Assembly: GCA_900549455.1 (NCBI GenBank) | Contig: UROM01000075.1 | Coordinates: forward strand, 1 to 8,507 | DNA length: 8,507 nt | Reading direction: 5' to 3' | Source: an uncultured Collinsella sp. | GTDB lineage: Bacteria > Actinomycetota > Coriobacteriia > Coriobacteriales > Coriobacteriaceae | Shown: positions 1 to 5,354 of the stretch, in pieces | Position numbering within the stretch: the first letter of the stretch is position 1 | How the letters are laid out: each line of letters starts with the position of its first letter | The notes under the pieces: generated by a model | What the model was told of the DNA's origin: nothing | The model's input: only the letters and a program-made list of their open reading frames with translations | The model's database searches: none | Translations under genes and position numbers: made by a program

Positions 1-50
1 GATCTACACTTATGCGATCGTCGGCAGCGTCAGATGTGTATAAGAGACAG
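1..50 (+). other. Illumina Nextera i5 adapter (artefact)
   Basis: Bases 1-9 are the last nine bases of the P5 oligo (GATCTACAC). Bases 10-17 (TTATGCGA) are an 8-nt index, which I recall as Nextera XT index S522. Bases 18-31 are TCGTCGGCAGCGTC and 32-50 are the transposase mosaic end AGATGTGTATAAGAGACAG. This is synthetic library sequence; genuine sequence begins at 51. On the minus strand it extends the hisS frame in the open state, adding foreign residues (YCLLYTSDAADD...) after the true break. Confidence 0.99.
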
Positions 51-892
51 TAGTAGTCCAGGCCGCGCACCAGGGTGGGATCCTCTACATACTCGATGCC
101 GGCGGCATCCAGATAGCGCTTGACCTGCTCGTAGTGCTCGCGGCACTCGTCGCACAGGTTGTCACCCATCAGCGGGGCCTCGGCCATGATCTCGCGGCAA
201 TGGTCGTTCTTGCAGTCGAAGGCGCGCAGCGGGTTGAGCTCGGCGCGCTCGCGGCACTCGTCGCACATCTCGTCGGCGTGGTCGAGAATGAACTGCTTGA
301 CCTGCTCGCGATAGGCCGGACGGCACTGGGCATCGCCCATCGAGTTAATGAGCAGACGAAGCTTGGAAAGATCGAAGCCCAGGCGCTTGTAGAACTCCAT
401 GAGCATAATGATGCACTCGGCGTCTGCCGCCGGATCGGGAGCACCGAGCCACTCGATGCCCATCTGGTGGAACTGACGCAGACGACCCTTCTGGGGACGC
501 TCGCCGCGGAACATGGCCTCGGCATAGTAGGCCTTAAACGGCGTGGAGCCCTGAGGCACCAGGTTGTTCTCCACGACGGCGCGCACCACACCGGCCGTGC
601 CCTCGGGGCGAAGCGCCAGGCGCTGCTTGGGCTTGAGCTTGGTATCGGTACCCTCGGTAAAGACACGCTCAAGGTTGGCGCCGCTAAACACGCGGAACAT
701 CTCCTTGCGAACGACGTCGGTCGACTGGCCGATACCGTGGACAAACACGTCCACTTGCTCGATCGCGGGCGTCTCGATGGGCTTAAAGCCAAACGGCTCG
801 AATACGCCGGCAGCGATCTGCTGCATCTTTTGCCAGGCGCGCATCTCGGCGCCGATAAGGTCGCGGGTTCCCTCCGCCTTCTGTGCCTGCAT
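51..892 (-). CDS. hisS: Histidyl-tRNA synthetase, 3'-truncated by contig end
   Basis: Class II aminoacyl-tRNA synthetase that charges tRNA-His with histidine in the cytoplasm. The frame starts at ATG 890-892 (MQAQKAEGTRDLIG...), with an SD-like AAAGG nine bases upstream. Visible motifs are LRPEGTA (residues 94-100), the class II motif 2 FRGERPQKGRLRQF (128-141) that contacts ATP and the tRNA acceptor end, and the histidine-binding LVRGLDY (274-280). A Cys-rich insert follows the core strands: C210-x2-C213, C227, C232 and C247-x2-C250 around NPLRAFDCK, a pattern I recall from clostridial-type HisRS and possibly metal-binding. Family members are about 420 residues; only 280 complete codons remain, so the end of the catalytic core and the C-terminal anticodon-binding domain are missing. 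The loss is a contig end, not a mutation: the reading frame runs straight into adapter. It has its own TATAAT box upstream. Confidence 0.97.
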
Positions 893-934
893 GGGCAAAC
901 ACCTTTCTTTTGTATCGCGTCATAGGTAGTGGTC

Positions 935-940
935 ATTATA
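935..940 (-). promoter_or_regulatory. Candidate -10 box of hisS
   Basis: On the minus strand the hexamer is exactly TATAAT, ending 42 bases before the hisS ATG, which would give a leader of roughly 35 nt. No good -35 hexamer is visible: at 17-bp spacing the site would fall at 958-963, inside the foot of the 956-1019 hairpin, where the sequence is GC-only. The 15 bases between the hairpin and the box are T- and G-rich (TTTGTGTTTGTG). A perfect -10 without a -35 suggests a promoter helped by an activator, or one whose upstream part overlaps the hairpin. Confidence 0.55.
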
Positions 941-955
941 CGGCACAAACACAAA

Positions 956-1019
956 CCGCGGCGGCGCATCTGACCGAACGAGGGTATGGGGGCTCGTTCG
1001 GCCAGATGCGCCGCCGCGG
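956..1019 (-). terminator. 27-bp hairpin, possible terminator of the MFS unit
   Basis: Inverted repeat with arms 956-982 and 993-1019 and a 10-nt loop (983-992). It has 26 of 27 Watson-Crick pairs. The single non-pair is A·C if read on plus but G·U in a minus-strand RNA. Downstream on the minus strand it is followed by TTTGTGTTTGTG, an interrupted U-rich tract; on plus nothing U-rich follows. This fits a minus-strand intrinsic terminator between the MFS gene and hisS, but the stem is much longer than termination needs. It is the last of three consecutive hairpins in transcription order. Confidence 0.55.
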
Positions 1020-1024
1020 CAGCT

Positions 1025-1086
1025 GATTCGCTTTCCTCCGTCCCCTTCGAATCACATGATCCGTTGGGGACGGAGGAAAACGGATC
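1025..1086. repeat. Nested palindrome able to fold in two ways
   Basis: A 29-nt inverted repeat (1025-1053 and 1058-1086) separated by only 4 bases (ACAT). Its core, 1032-1045 with 1066-1079, is 14 bp perfect (TTTCCTCCGTCCCC). Each arm is itself flanked by a short inverted repeat: GATTCG 1025-1030 with CGAATC 1048-1053 on the left, and ATGATCCGTT 1056-1065 with AACGGATCAT 1079-1088 on the right. The sequence can therefore form one long hairpin or two short ones. The left flank pair reads GATTCG/CGAATC and the right GATCCG/CGGATC, so the two differ by changes that preserve pairing within each arm. No U-tract follows on either strand, so it is not a classical terminator. Confidence 0.8.
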
Positions 1087-1097
1087 ATTTCGTGGGC

Positions 1098-1161
1098 CCG
1101 TGGCCGCCTAGGAAACCGAATGACGGTACGAGCATCCATTCGGCTTCCTAGGCGGCCACGG
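1098..1161. repeat. 25-bp hairpin downstream of the MFS gene
   Basis: Arms 1098-1122 and 1137-1161 (starting CCGTGGCCGCCTAGGAA) with a 14-nt loop. One of 25 positions is unpaired, A1115 opposite C1144, which becomes a G·U pair in minus-strand RNA. It begins 35 bases after the MFS stop codon in transcription order. No U-run follows it on either strand. It may protect the 3' end of the MFS transcript, form part of a composite terminator with the two hairpins beyond it, or be a DNA-level palindrome. Confidence 0.8.
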
Positions 1162-1196
1162 ACAGAGCGGGGCGAACAGCAAAGAGCGACGGACGT

Positions 1197-2501
1197 CTAC
1201 TCCCCCGCCACGCTTGCGCGCAACTTGGCGGCGATGGGCTCAGACGCCAGCAAGAACGCCAGCATGACCACAGAGCACGCCAGGCACACAATCCAGGTGC
1301 TCACAAAGGAGCCCGTGGCATCGAACAGCACGCCCGAGACAATGGCACCCACGGTGCCGCCGACCATCTCGAGCGAGGTAATGGTGCCCGTGACTTTGCC
1401 CAGGTCGGCCATTCCAAACTGCTTGGATGCGGCGATAGTGGGCGTGATGGTGCCCATGCACGTTCCGACACCAAAGCTCACGGCAGCCAAGATGGGACCA
1501 AGATCGGTCGCGGGAAAGCACAGGGCAACGCAAGCGATAATGCACGCAACGGATCCCAGCACGTTGCCAAAGCGCAGGCCAAAGCGATCGTAGATCGCGC
1601 CGAGCGAAATCTTGGCGATAACGACAGTGACCATGTAGGCCGAAAGCACAGTGCCCGCCCACATGGGGTCGTGACCGCCCGTGACGATCTTGGCGCCGTT
1701 GACGGTAACGCTCGTCATGTTGGTGACCTGGTTGGGCAAGATGGCGCCGTTAACGAGGCCCATAAAGAGGAAGGCGACGACAAGCAGCCAAAACGCCGGG
1801 CTCTTCTTGATGCGAGACCAGCCAACGTTAACCTCGGGCGCCGTGTGCTCGTCCTTGTCGCCGGCCGTCGAGACGGACGGATCGCCCGGGTTCTCGCCGA
1901 GCGGCTTAAGGCCGATCTCAGAAGGCTTGGTGCGGAAGGAATAGGCCGTGATGGGCAGCGCCGCCACCATGCAGATAGCCGCGAGCACCAGGAAGGCGGA
2001 ACGCCAGCCAACGCTCACGATGAGCGAGCTCACGATGGGAGACAGAATGGCCCCGCCAAAGCCCGAGCCCGAAAGCGCGATGGAGATGGCAAGGCCTCGC
2101 TTGGCCGTAAACCAGTTGGCGGTCACAAGGCTAATGAGCAGGCGGGTCGAGGCGACGGCAAAGCAGCCCGAGACGGCAAAGAGCACGTAGACCTGCCACA
2201 GCTCACCGACAAAGCTCATGCCGGCAAGAACGGCAGAGGTGGCGATAACAGTGAGGGAACCCAAAACGCGACCGCTCACTTTATCGGCCACATGACCGAT
2301 CACAAGTGAGCCGATAACGCTCACCACGGTGGAGATGGCGTTGGAGATGTTGTACTGTGCAAGAGAAATGCCCAAGTCGCTGACGATGAGCGGCTGGAAC
2401 AGGCTCATGCAGTTAACGAAAATCGTGTAGCACGTGGCCATGACGACAAAGCCGGAGGCCACGACGAGCCAACCGGGGAAGAATTTATGCTGCCGGGACA
2501 T
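1197..2501 (-). CDS. MFS permease, monocarboxylate/OFA-like
   Basis: A 434-residue major facilitator superfamily transporter of the cytoplasmic membrane with about 12 hydrophobic segments in two halves joined by a polar loop (about residues 190-230). The loop 2-3 signature appears as GHVADKVSGR (69-78) and its pseudo-repeat in the second half as GAIYDRFGLR (301-310). NWFTAKRGLAISIALSGSGFGG (from 129) resembles oxalate/formate- and monocarboxylate-type members, so an organic anion or amino-acid-derived substrate is plausible but unproven. I place the start at ATG 2499-2501 (MSRQHKFFPGW), preceded by AAAAGGAG four bases upstream. A longer frame from a TTG at 2519 would put that ribosome site inside the coding region and is unlikely. 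The gene lies 122 bp after the amidohydrolase with no clear terminator or promoter between, so co-transcription is likely. Substrate is not identifiable from sequence. Confidence 0.9.
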   Translation of the reverse strand: MSRQHKFFPGWLVVASGFVVMATCYTIFVNCMSLFQPLIVSDLGISLAQYNISNAISTVVSVIGSLVIGHVADKVSGRVLGSLTVIATSAVLAGMSFVGELWQVYVLFAVSGCFAVASTRLLISLVTANWFTAKRGLAISIALSGSGFGGAILSPIVSSLIVSVGWRSAFLVLAAICMVAALPITAYSFRTKPSEIGLKPLGENPGDPSVSTAGDKDEHTAPEVNVGWSRIKKSPAFWLLVVAFLFMGLVNGAILPNQVTNMTSVTVNGAKIVTGGHDPMWAGTVLSAYMVTVVIAKISLGAIYDRFGLRFGNVLGSVACIIACVALCFPATDLGPILAAVSFGVGTCMGTITPTIAASKQFGMADLGKVTGTITSLEMVGGTVGAIVSGVLFDATGSFVSTWIVCLACSVVMLAFLLASEPIAAKLRASVAGE

Positions 2502-2540
2502 ACTGCTCCTTTTAAACAAACGAATAGCCTGCGCCGGGCG

Positions 2541-2630
2541 CCGGTAGTGCCCAAGATTGCCTTGAAAGACAAGGGCATAGGCCTTATGGCCATGCCCGCA
2601 GGCTTGAAAGGCAAGGTTGGGTGCTACCGG
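2541..2630. repeat. 90-nt imperfect palindrome between amidohydrolase and MFS genes
   Basis: Outer arms 2541-2563 and 2608-2630 pair at 21 of 23 positions: 19 Watson-Crick, two G·T wobbles on plus, two mismatches. Inside is a second stem: GGGCAT 2573-2578 with ATGCCC 2592-2597, then GGCC 2580-2583 with GGCC 2588-2591, capped by TTAT. The amidohydrolase stop codon (2624-2626) lies inside the right arm. On the minus strand no U-run follows, so it does not look like a terminator. It may tune readthrough or mRNA stability between the two genes, or be a dispersed palindromic repeat. Confidence 0.75.
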
Positions 2631-3919
2631 TGGTCGGCGATATAGCCCAAAGCGACTGCCGCATAAGCCGCGGCGCCGAGCGGCAGCTCGGCATCGCTAA
2701 AGCGTGCCTTGGGATGGTGCTGGGCAAAGTGTTCGTCCGTATCGGTCACAGCAGCGCCGATCGTAAAGTACGCGCTCGGGATCTCGCTCGAGATAAGCGC
2801 AAAGTCCTCGCTCGCCATGGCGTGGAACAGCGGCAGGAAGGCGGCCTTGGGCAGCGTCGCGCCCACATAGCCAAGCGAAGCCTGGGTCATGTCGTCATCG
2901 AGGACGAGCGGGGGAACATCCGAGAGCGTCTCGATGGTCGCCGGCGTGCGATAGGTCGTGGCAACACCTTTGACGACCTCCGCGATGCGGGTCTTGAGGT
3001 GCTCCATGAGCTCGACGTCGAAGCCGCGCAGTGTGCCTTCCAGTACGCAGGTATCTGGAATGACGTTGGCCGCTTGGCCACCGGCAAACTTACCCACGGT
3101 CAGTGCGACCTCCTTGGCCGCCGGCACTTCGCGAGCGATGAGCTCCTGAAGTGCCAGGTGCACATGCACACCGGCCGTTATGGGGTCGATGCAGATCTCG
3201 GGGCTGGAACCGTGGCCACCCTTGCCCTGCAGCGTGATGCGGAAACCGTACACGCCCGAGAGCGCCGGGCTGCCGTAGAGCACCAGGCCAAGCGGCGACT
3301 GGCTATTAACGTGCATGGCAAAGGCAGCCTGGGGACGCGGATTCTGCAGCAGACCGTCGGCGATGGCAGCGCGCGCTCCCTCAAAGGTCTCCTCACCCGG
3401 CTGAAACAACAGTTTGACGGTGGCATTGGCGTCGACGAGCTCGCCCTCGCGGGCCTTGAGCAGGCGCGCCGCACCAAGCAGCGCTGTCGCGTGCATATCG
3501 TGACCGCAAGCATGCATGCAGCCATTGGTGGATGCAAAGGGCTCGCCGGATTCCTCGACAACGGGCAGGGCGTCCATGTCGCCACGCAACATAACGACCG
3601 TTCCGGCCTGTTCGTCCGTGCAGACGCCATTGCCTTGGGCCGCGGTGGCACCGGCACCGACAAGGCCCACAACACAGGAGCCGTCGACGAGCGTGGCAAA
3701 TGGAATGTCCATCTCGGTCAGGCGCGCTTGGATATACGCAGAGGTCTGCGGGAGGCTATTACCCAGCTCGGGCATCTGGTGTAAATCGTGTCGCCACGCA
3801 GCGAGCTCGCCTGCAAAAGCCTGAGCCTCTGCAACAAGACCGTCACCGATAGCGGCCTGCGCCGCCGCAGTGGCCTTGGGCGCTGATTGCGGTTGAAAAT
3901 CGGACAGAGCTGGTGCCAT
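2624..3919 (-). CDS. M20D-family amidohydrolase
   Basis: A 431-residue cytosolic metallohydrolase of the M20D group (hippurate hydrolase, N-acetyl-diaminopimelate deacetylase, IAA-amino acid hydrolase relatives), which cleaves an N-acyl bond to an amino acid. Family motifs are all present: RHDLHQMPEL (43-52), RGDMDALP (112-119), MHACGHDMH (135-143), FQPGEE (172-177), AMHV (201-204), GKGGHGSSP (232-240), MASEDF (368-373) and a late HHP (401-403). By analogy with plant ILL2, the two-metal site would be C138, H140, E177, H203 and H401 or H402, with E176 as general base; none is missing. H236 in the lid domain is also conserved. The first 35 residues are a slightly long Ala-rich lead without signal-peptide character. 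The start ATG has GGAGG six to eight bases upstream. The MFS gene follows in the same direction. The exact substrate cannot be read from motifs. Confidence 0.95.
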   Translation of the reverse strand: MAPALSDFQPQSAPKATAAAQAAIGDGLVAEAQAFAGELAAWRHDLHQMPELGNSLPQTSAYIQARLTEMDIPFATLVDGSCVVGLVGAGATAAQGNGVCTDEQAGTVVMLRGDMDALPVVEESGEPFASTNGCMHACGHDMHATALLGAARLLKAREGELVDANATVKLLFQPGEETFEGARAAIADGLLQNPRPQAAFAMHVNSQSPLGLVLYGSPALSGVYGFRITLQGKGGHGSSPEICIDPITAGVHVHLALQELIAREVPAAKEVALTVGKFAGGQAANVIPDTCVLEGTLRGFDVELMEHLKTRIAEVVKGVATTYRTPATIETLSDVPPLVLDDDMTQASLGYVGATLPKAAFLPLFHAMASEDFALISSEIPSAYFTIGAAVTDTDEHFAQHHPKARFSDAELPLGAAAYAAVALGYIADHR

Positions 3920-3949
3920 AGATGCCCTCCAGTGAAGTTTTAGCAGTAA

Positions 3950-3971
3950 GCACTTTCATGTTCTAAAGTGC
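3950..3971. promoter_or_regulatory. Operator-like palindrome upstream of the amidohydrolase gene
   Basis: GCACTTT (3950-3956) and AAAGTGC (3965-3971) form a perfect 7-bp dyad with an 8-base centre, 30 bp upstream of the amidohydrolase ATG and just after the permease terminator. On the minus strand TTGCAC (3968-3973) could serve as a -35 with a weak CTTACT (3945-3950) 17 bp away, so the dyad would fill the promoter spacer, a usual place for a repressor. The -10 match is only 3 of 6. No regulator gene is present in the window. Confidence 0.4.
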
Positions 3972-3997
3972 AATGCATAACTTTAAAGGCGAGGCAT

Positions 3998-4025
3998 AAA
4001 AAAACGCCACCCCAGAAGGGCGGCG
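3998..4025 (-). terminator. Intrinsic terminator of the EamA permease gene
   Basis: On the minus strand CGCCGCCC (4018-4025) pairs with GGGTGGCG (4005-4012) across a 5-nt loop, giving 8 bp including one G·U, followed immediately by seven T (3998-4004). It begins 11 bases after the permease stop codon at 4037-4039. This is a textbook Rho-independent terminator and separates the permease from the amidohydrolase unit. Confidence 0.92.
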
Positions 4026-4036
4026 CAACAAGTTGT

Positions 4037-5020
4037 TTACAATTGCTGGCGCGGCTTTTTGCGCAAAAAATCGAAGTGAGTCTCACTCAAAATAATCGAC
4101 AGGAAGATGAGCGCAAAGCCGGCAAGCAGGCGCGAGGTGAGCGCCTCCCCCATCAGCAGCACCGAAAACAACACGCCCGAAGGCGACTCCATCGAAAGGA
4201 GCAGTGAACCCGTCGAGGCCGGGACATGCGCCAGGCCGACGTTTTGGATGAGCAGGGCCACACATGTGCAGCCCACCGAGAGAAACGCCATCACACTGAT
4301 AAAGCTCGGCGTCCAAACGGACAGAGGCGCTTGGGTCTCGAATAGCAGCGACGAGATCAGGCTCAGCACGCCGTTGCCCACAAACATCCAAAACGTGATG
4401 ACGTTGATGTCCATTTTGCGACCGTACTTGGCGGTCACCGCCATCTGGACGGCGAAGAAGACCGCGCCCGCCAGCGTAATGACGTCACCGATGTTGAATT
4501 CAACGCTATCGAGGGCCACCAAGCCAATGCCCGCCAAGCACAGCAGTGCCGCGCCCAGGTTATAGCGGGTGAGTTTTTCGCCGCTCAGAAAATAGCTCGC
4601 GAATGGCACGAGGATGCAATACGTGCCCGTCAAAAAAGCATTCTTGCCCGCCGTGGTGTGCGCCAGGCCGACTGTCTGCAGGACGTAGGCGGCCCACATT
4701 AGTGTGCCCATTCCAAGTCCGACGATAAGGTTGCGGGTATTGAGGTGCGCGATAATGCGCTTGTGGAAGATGACAAACATGACCAACGCCGCAGGCAGAA
4801 AGCGCACGTAGAGCAGTTCAAACACCGGAATGGTGTCGAGCGCGTCCTTCATGGTCGTAAAGGAGTAGCCCCAGACGACTGCCACCGAAAGTAGCAGAAC
4901 CTTCCAGAACAGCGGAGAGCGTGCGCCGGCGCCCCGGGGAATACCGCCCGCGCCCAAATCCTCACGGGCCACAGGGCTATCGGGCAAGTTTTCGATTTCG
5001 CTGGCAGCGTATTGGGCCAT
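4037..5020 (-). CDS. EamA/DMT-family permease
   Basis: A 327-residue drug/metabolite transporter superfamily protein of the cytoplasmic membrane with two EamA repeats and about ten hydrophobic segments after a polar N-terminus of about 35 residues. Repeat 1 (about 38-170) has WGYSF (50-54), VRFLPAAL (72-79) and the TTAGKNAFLTGTY stretch (122-134). Repeat 2 (about 180-312) has the typical SMESPSGVLFSVLLMGE end (276-292). The C-terminus is basic (LRKKPRQQL), as expected for a cytoplasmic end. Members export or import metabolites such as amino acids or threonine-like solutes; the substrate here is unknown. ATG 5018-5020 is preceded by GAGGA at a usable distance. The gene is flanked by terminators on both sides, so it is most likely monocistronic. 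The polar 35-residue lead is longer than usual for the family; the next internal Met is M57, inside TM1, so the long start is favoured. Confidence 0.93.
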   Translation of the reverse strand: MAQYAASEIENLPDSPVAREDLGAGGIPRGAGARSPLFWKVLLLSVAVVWGYSFTTMKDALDTIPVFELLYVRFLPAALVMFVIFHKRIIAHLNTRNLIVGLGMGTLMWAAYVLQTVGLAHTTAGKNAFLTGTYCILVPFASYFLSGEKLTRYNLGAALLCLAGIGLVALDSVEFNIGDVITLAGAVFFAVQMAVTAKYGRKMDINVITFWMFVGNGVLSLISSLLFETQAPLSVWTPSFISVMAFLSVGCTCVALLIQNVGLAHVPASTGSLLLSMESPSGVLFSVLLMGEALTSRLLAGFALIFLSIILSETHFDFLRKKPRQQL

Positions 5021-5060
5021 GGAACATCCTCACACTCAATCTGGGCGTGGTGTCCGCACG

Positions 5061-5089
5061 CGTATGGCTGCGTGCCGCCTCATGGTCAA
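5061..5089 (-). promoter_or_regulatory. Possible promoter of the EamA permease gene
   Basis: On the minus strand TTGACC (5084-5089), a 5-of-6 match to a -35 box, is followed after 17 bp by CATACG (5061-5066), a poor 3-of-6 -10. It directly follows the terminator at 5088-5126 and would give a leader of about 35 nt. GCACGC (5056-5061) and GCGTGC (5070-5075) form a 6-bp dyad over the -10 region that might bind a regulator. The spacing is good but the -10 is weak, so this is a suggestion only. Confidence 0.35.
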
Positions 5090-5126
5090 ATAAAAACGGG
5101 GCGCACCGGACCCCCGGCACGCCCCG
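5088..5126 (-). terminator. Intrinsic terminator ending the YhgE-pair transcript
   Basis: On the minus strand a 13-bp stem (5114-5126 with 5097-5109, two of the pairs G·U/U·G) with a 4-nt loop is followed by TTTTTATTT (5088-5096). It lies about 230 bases beyond the stop codon of the complete YhgE gene, so it closes either a long 3' UTR or a short independent transcript. It is the only U-tailed hairpin in this gap. Confidence 0.88.
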
Positions 5127-5214
5127 CTACTGTAGCAACAACCAAGCAGCCCACGCAATTCACCGCACTAAAGTACCGACTTGAATAACCTCGATGTTTC
5201 GTCAACGTCAGCGA

Positions 5215-5313
5215 AAACGACCCTAAGCGAGCAAGGTGACGTGAAATGAAAGGGCGCTGACCTTCTGGTCGCGCCCTTGAAATTGAACGTCAGATTGCCG
5301 CTTAGGGTCGTTT
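5215..5313. repeat. 99-nt three-tier palindrome in the YhgE 3' region
   Basis: Outer arms 5215-5229 and 5299-5313 (AAACGACCCTAAGCG) pair perfectly over 15 bp. Inside, GACGT 5238-5242 pairs with ACGTC 5287-5291. At the centre AAGGGCGC 5250-5257 pairs with GCGCCCTT 5271-5278, extended by GACC/GGTC (5259-5262 with 5267-5270) past a one-base bulge and capped by TTCT. On the minus strand only TTTTCGC follows, a weak U-tract. It may be a stable RNA domain of the 3' UTR, a weak first terminator, or a miniature palindromic repeat. Confidence 0.75.
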
Positions 5314-5326
5314 GCAGCGTCGAGCC

Positions 5327-5354
5327 GTTACGCGGTTTGGTAAAACCGCGTAAC
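5327..5354. repeat. 12-bp hairpin at the YhgE stop codon
   Basis: GTTACGCGGTTT (5327-5338) and AAACCGCGTAAC (5343-5354) pair perfectly with a 4-base loop (GGTA on plus). The stem begins at the last base of the YhgE stop codon. No U-run follows on the minus strand, so it is more likely an mRNA-end-protecting stem or part of a longer structured 3' UTR than a terminator by itself. Downstream, 5130-5214 holds no further structure I can support apart from the short palindrome GCTACTGTAGC at 5126-5136. Confidence 0.7.

Noticed and set aside
134..925. Long plus-strand open frame (263 codons) opposite hisS
   Set aside because: It mirrors the hisS coding frame, a common effect of GC-rich third positions. 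Its translation has no recognisable domain, while the minus strand has all HisRS motifs.
983..1132. Shared GGTA tetramer in the loops of the hairpins at 956-1019, 1098-1161 and 5327-5354
   Set aside because: Four bases found after the fact in loops of 10, 14 and 4 nt is too little to claim a common family.
956..1161. CRISPR-like or direct repeat array
   Set aside because: The three elements are inverted repeats with unrelated stem sequences, not direct repeats with spacers, and there are no cas genes.
2502..2519. Six extra N-terminal codons (MFKRSS) for the MFS gene from a TTG
   Set aside because: These codons contain the AAAAGGAG ribosome site itself. The ATG at 2499-2501 is the better start.
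2621..3784. Plus-strand open frame of 387 codons
   Set aside because: It is antisense to the amidohydrolase, whose metal ligands and motifs are all intact. The antisense translation is rich in His, Arg and Gly with no family features.
5021..5353. Riboswitch or T-box leader ahead of the EamA permease
   Set aside because: The terminator and hairpins superficially resemble an attenuator, but I see no T-box consensus or known riboswitch core. A possible promoter lies after the terminator, so the structures fit better as the end of the YhgE unit.
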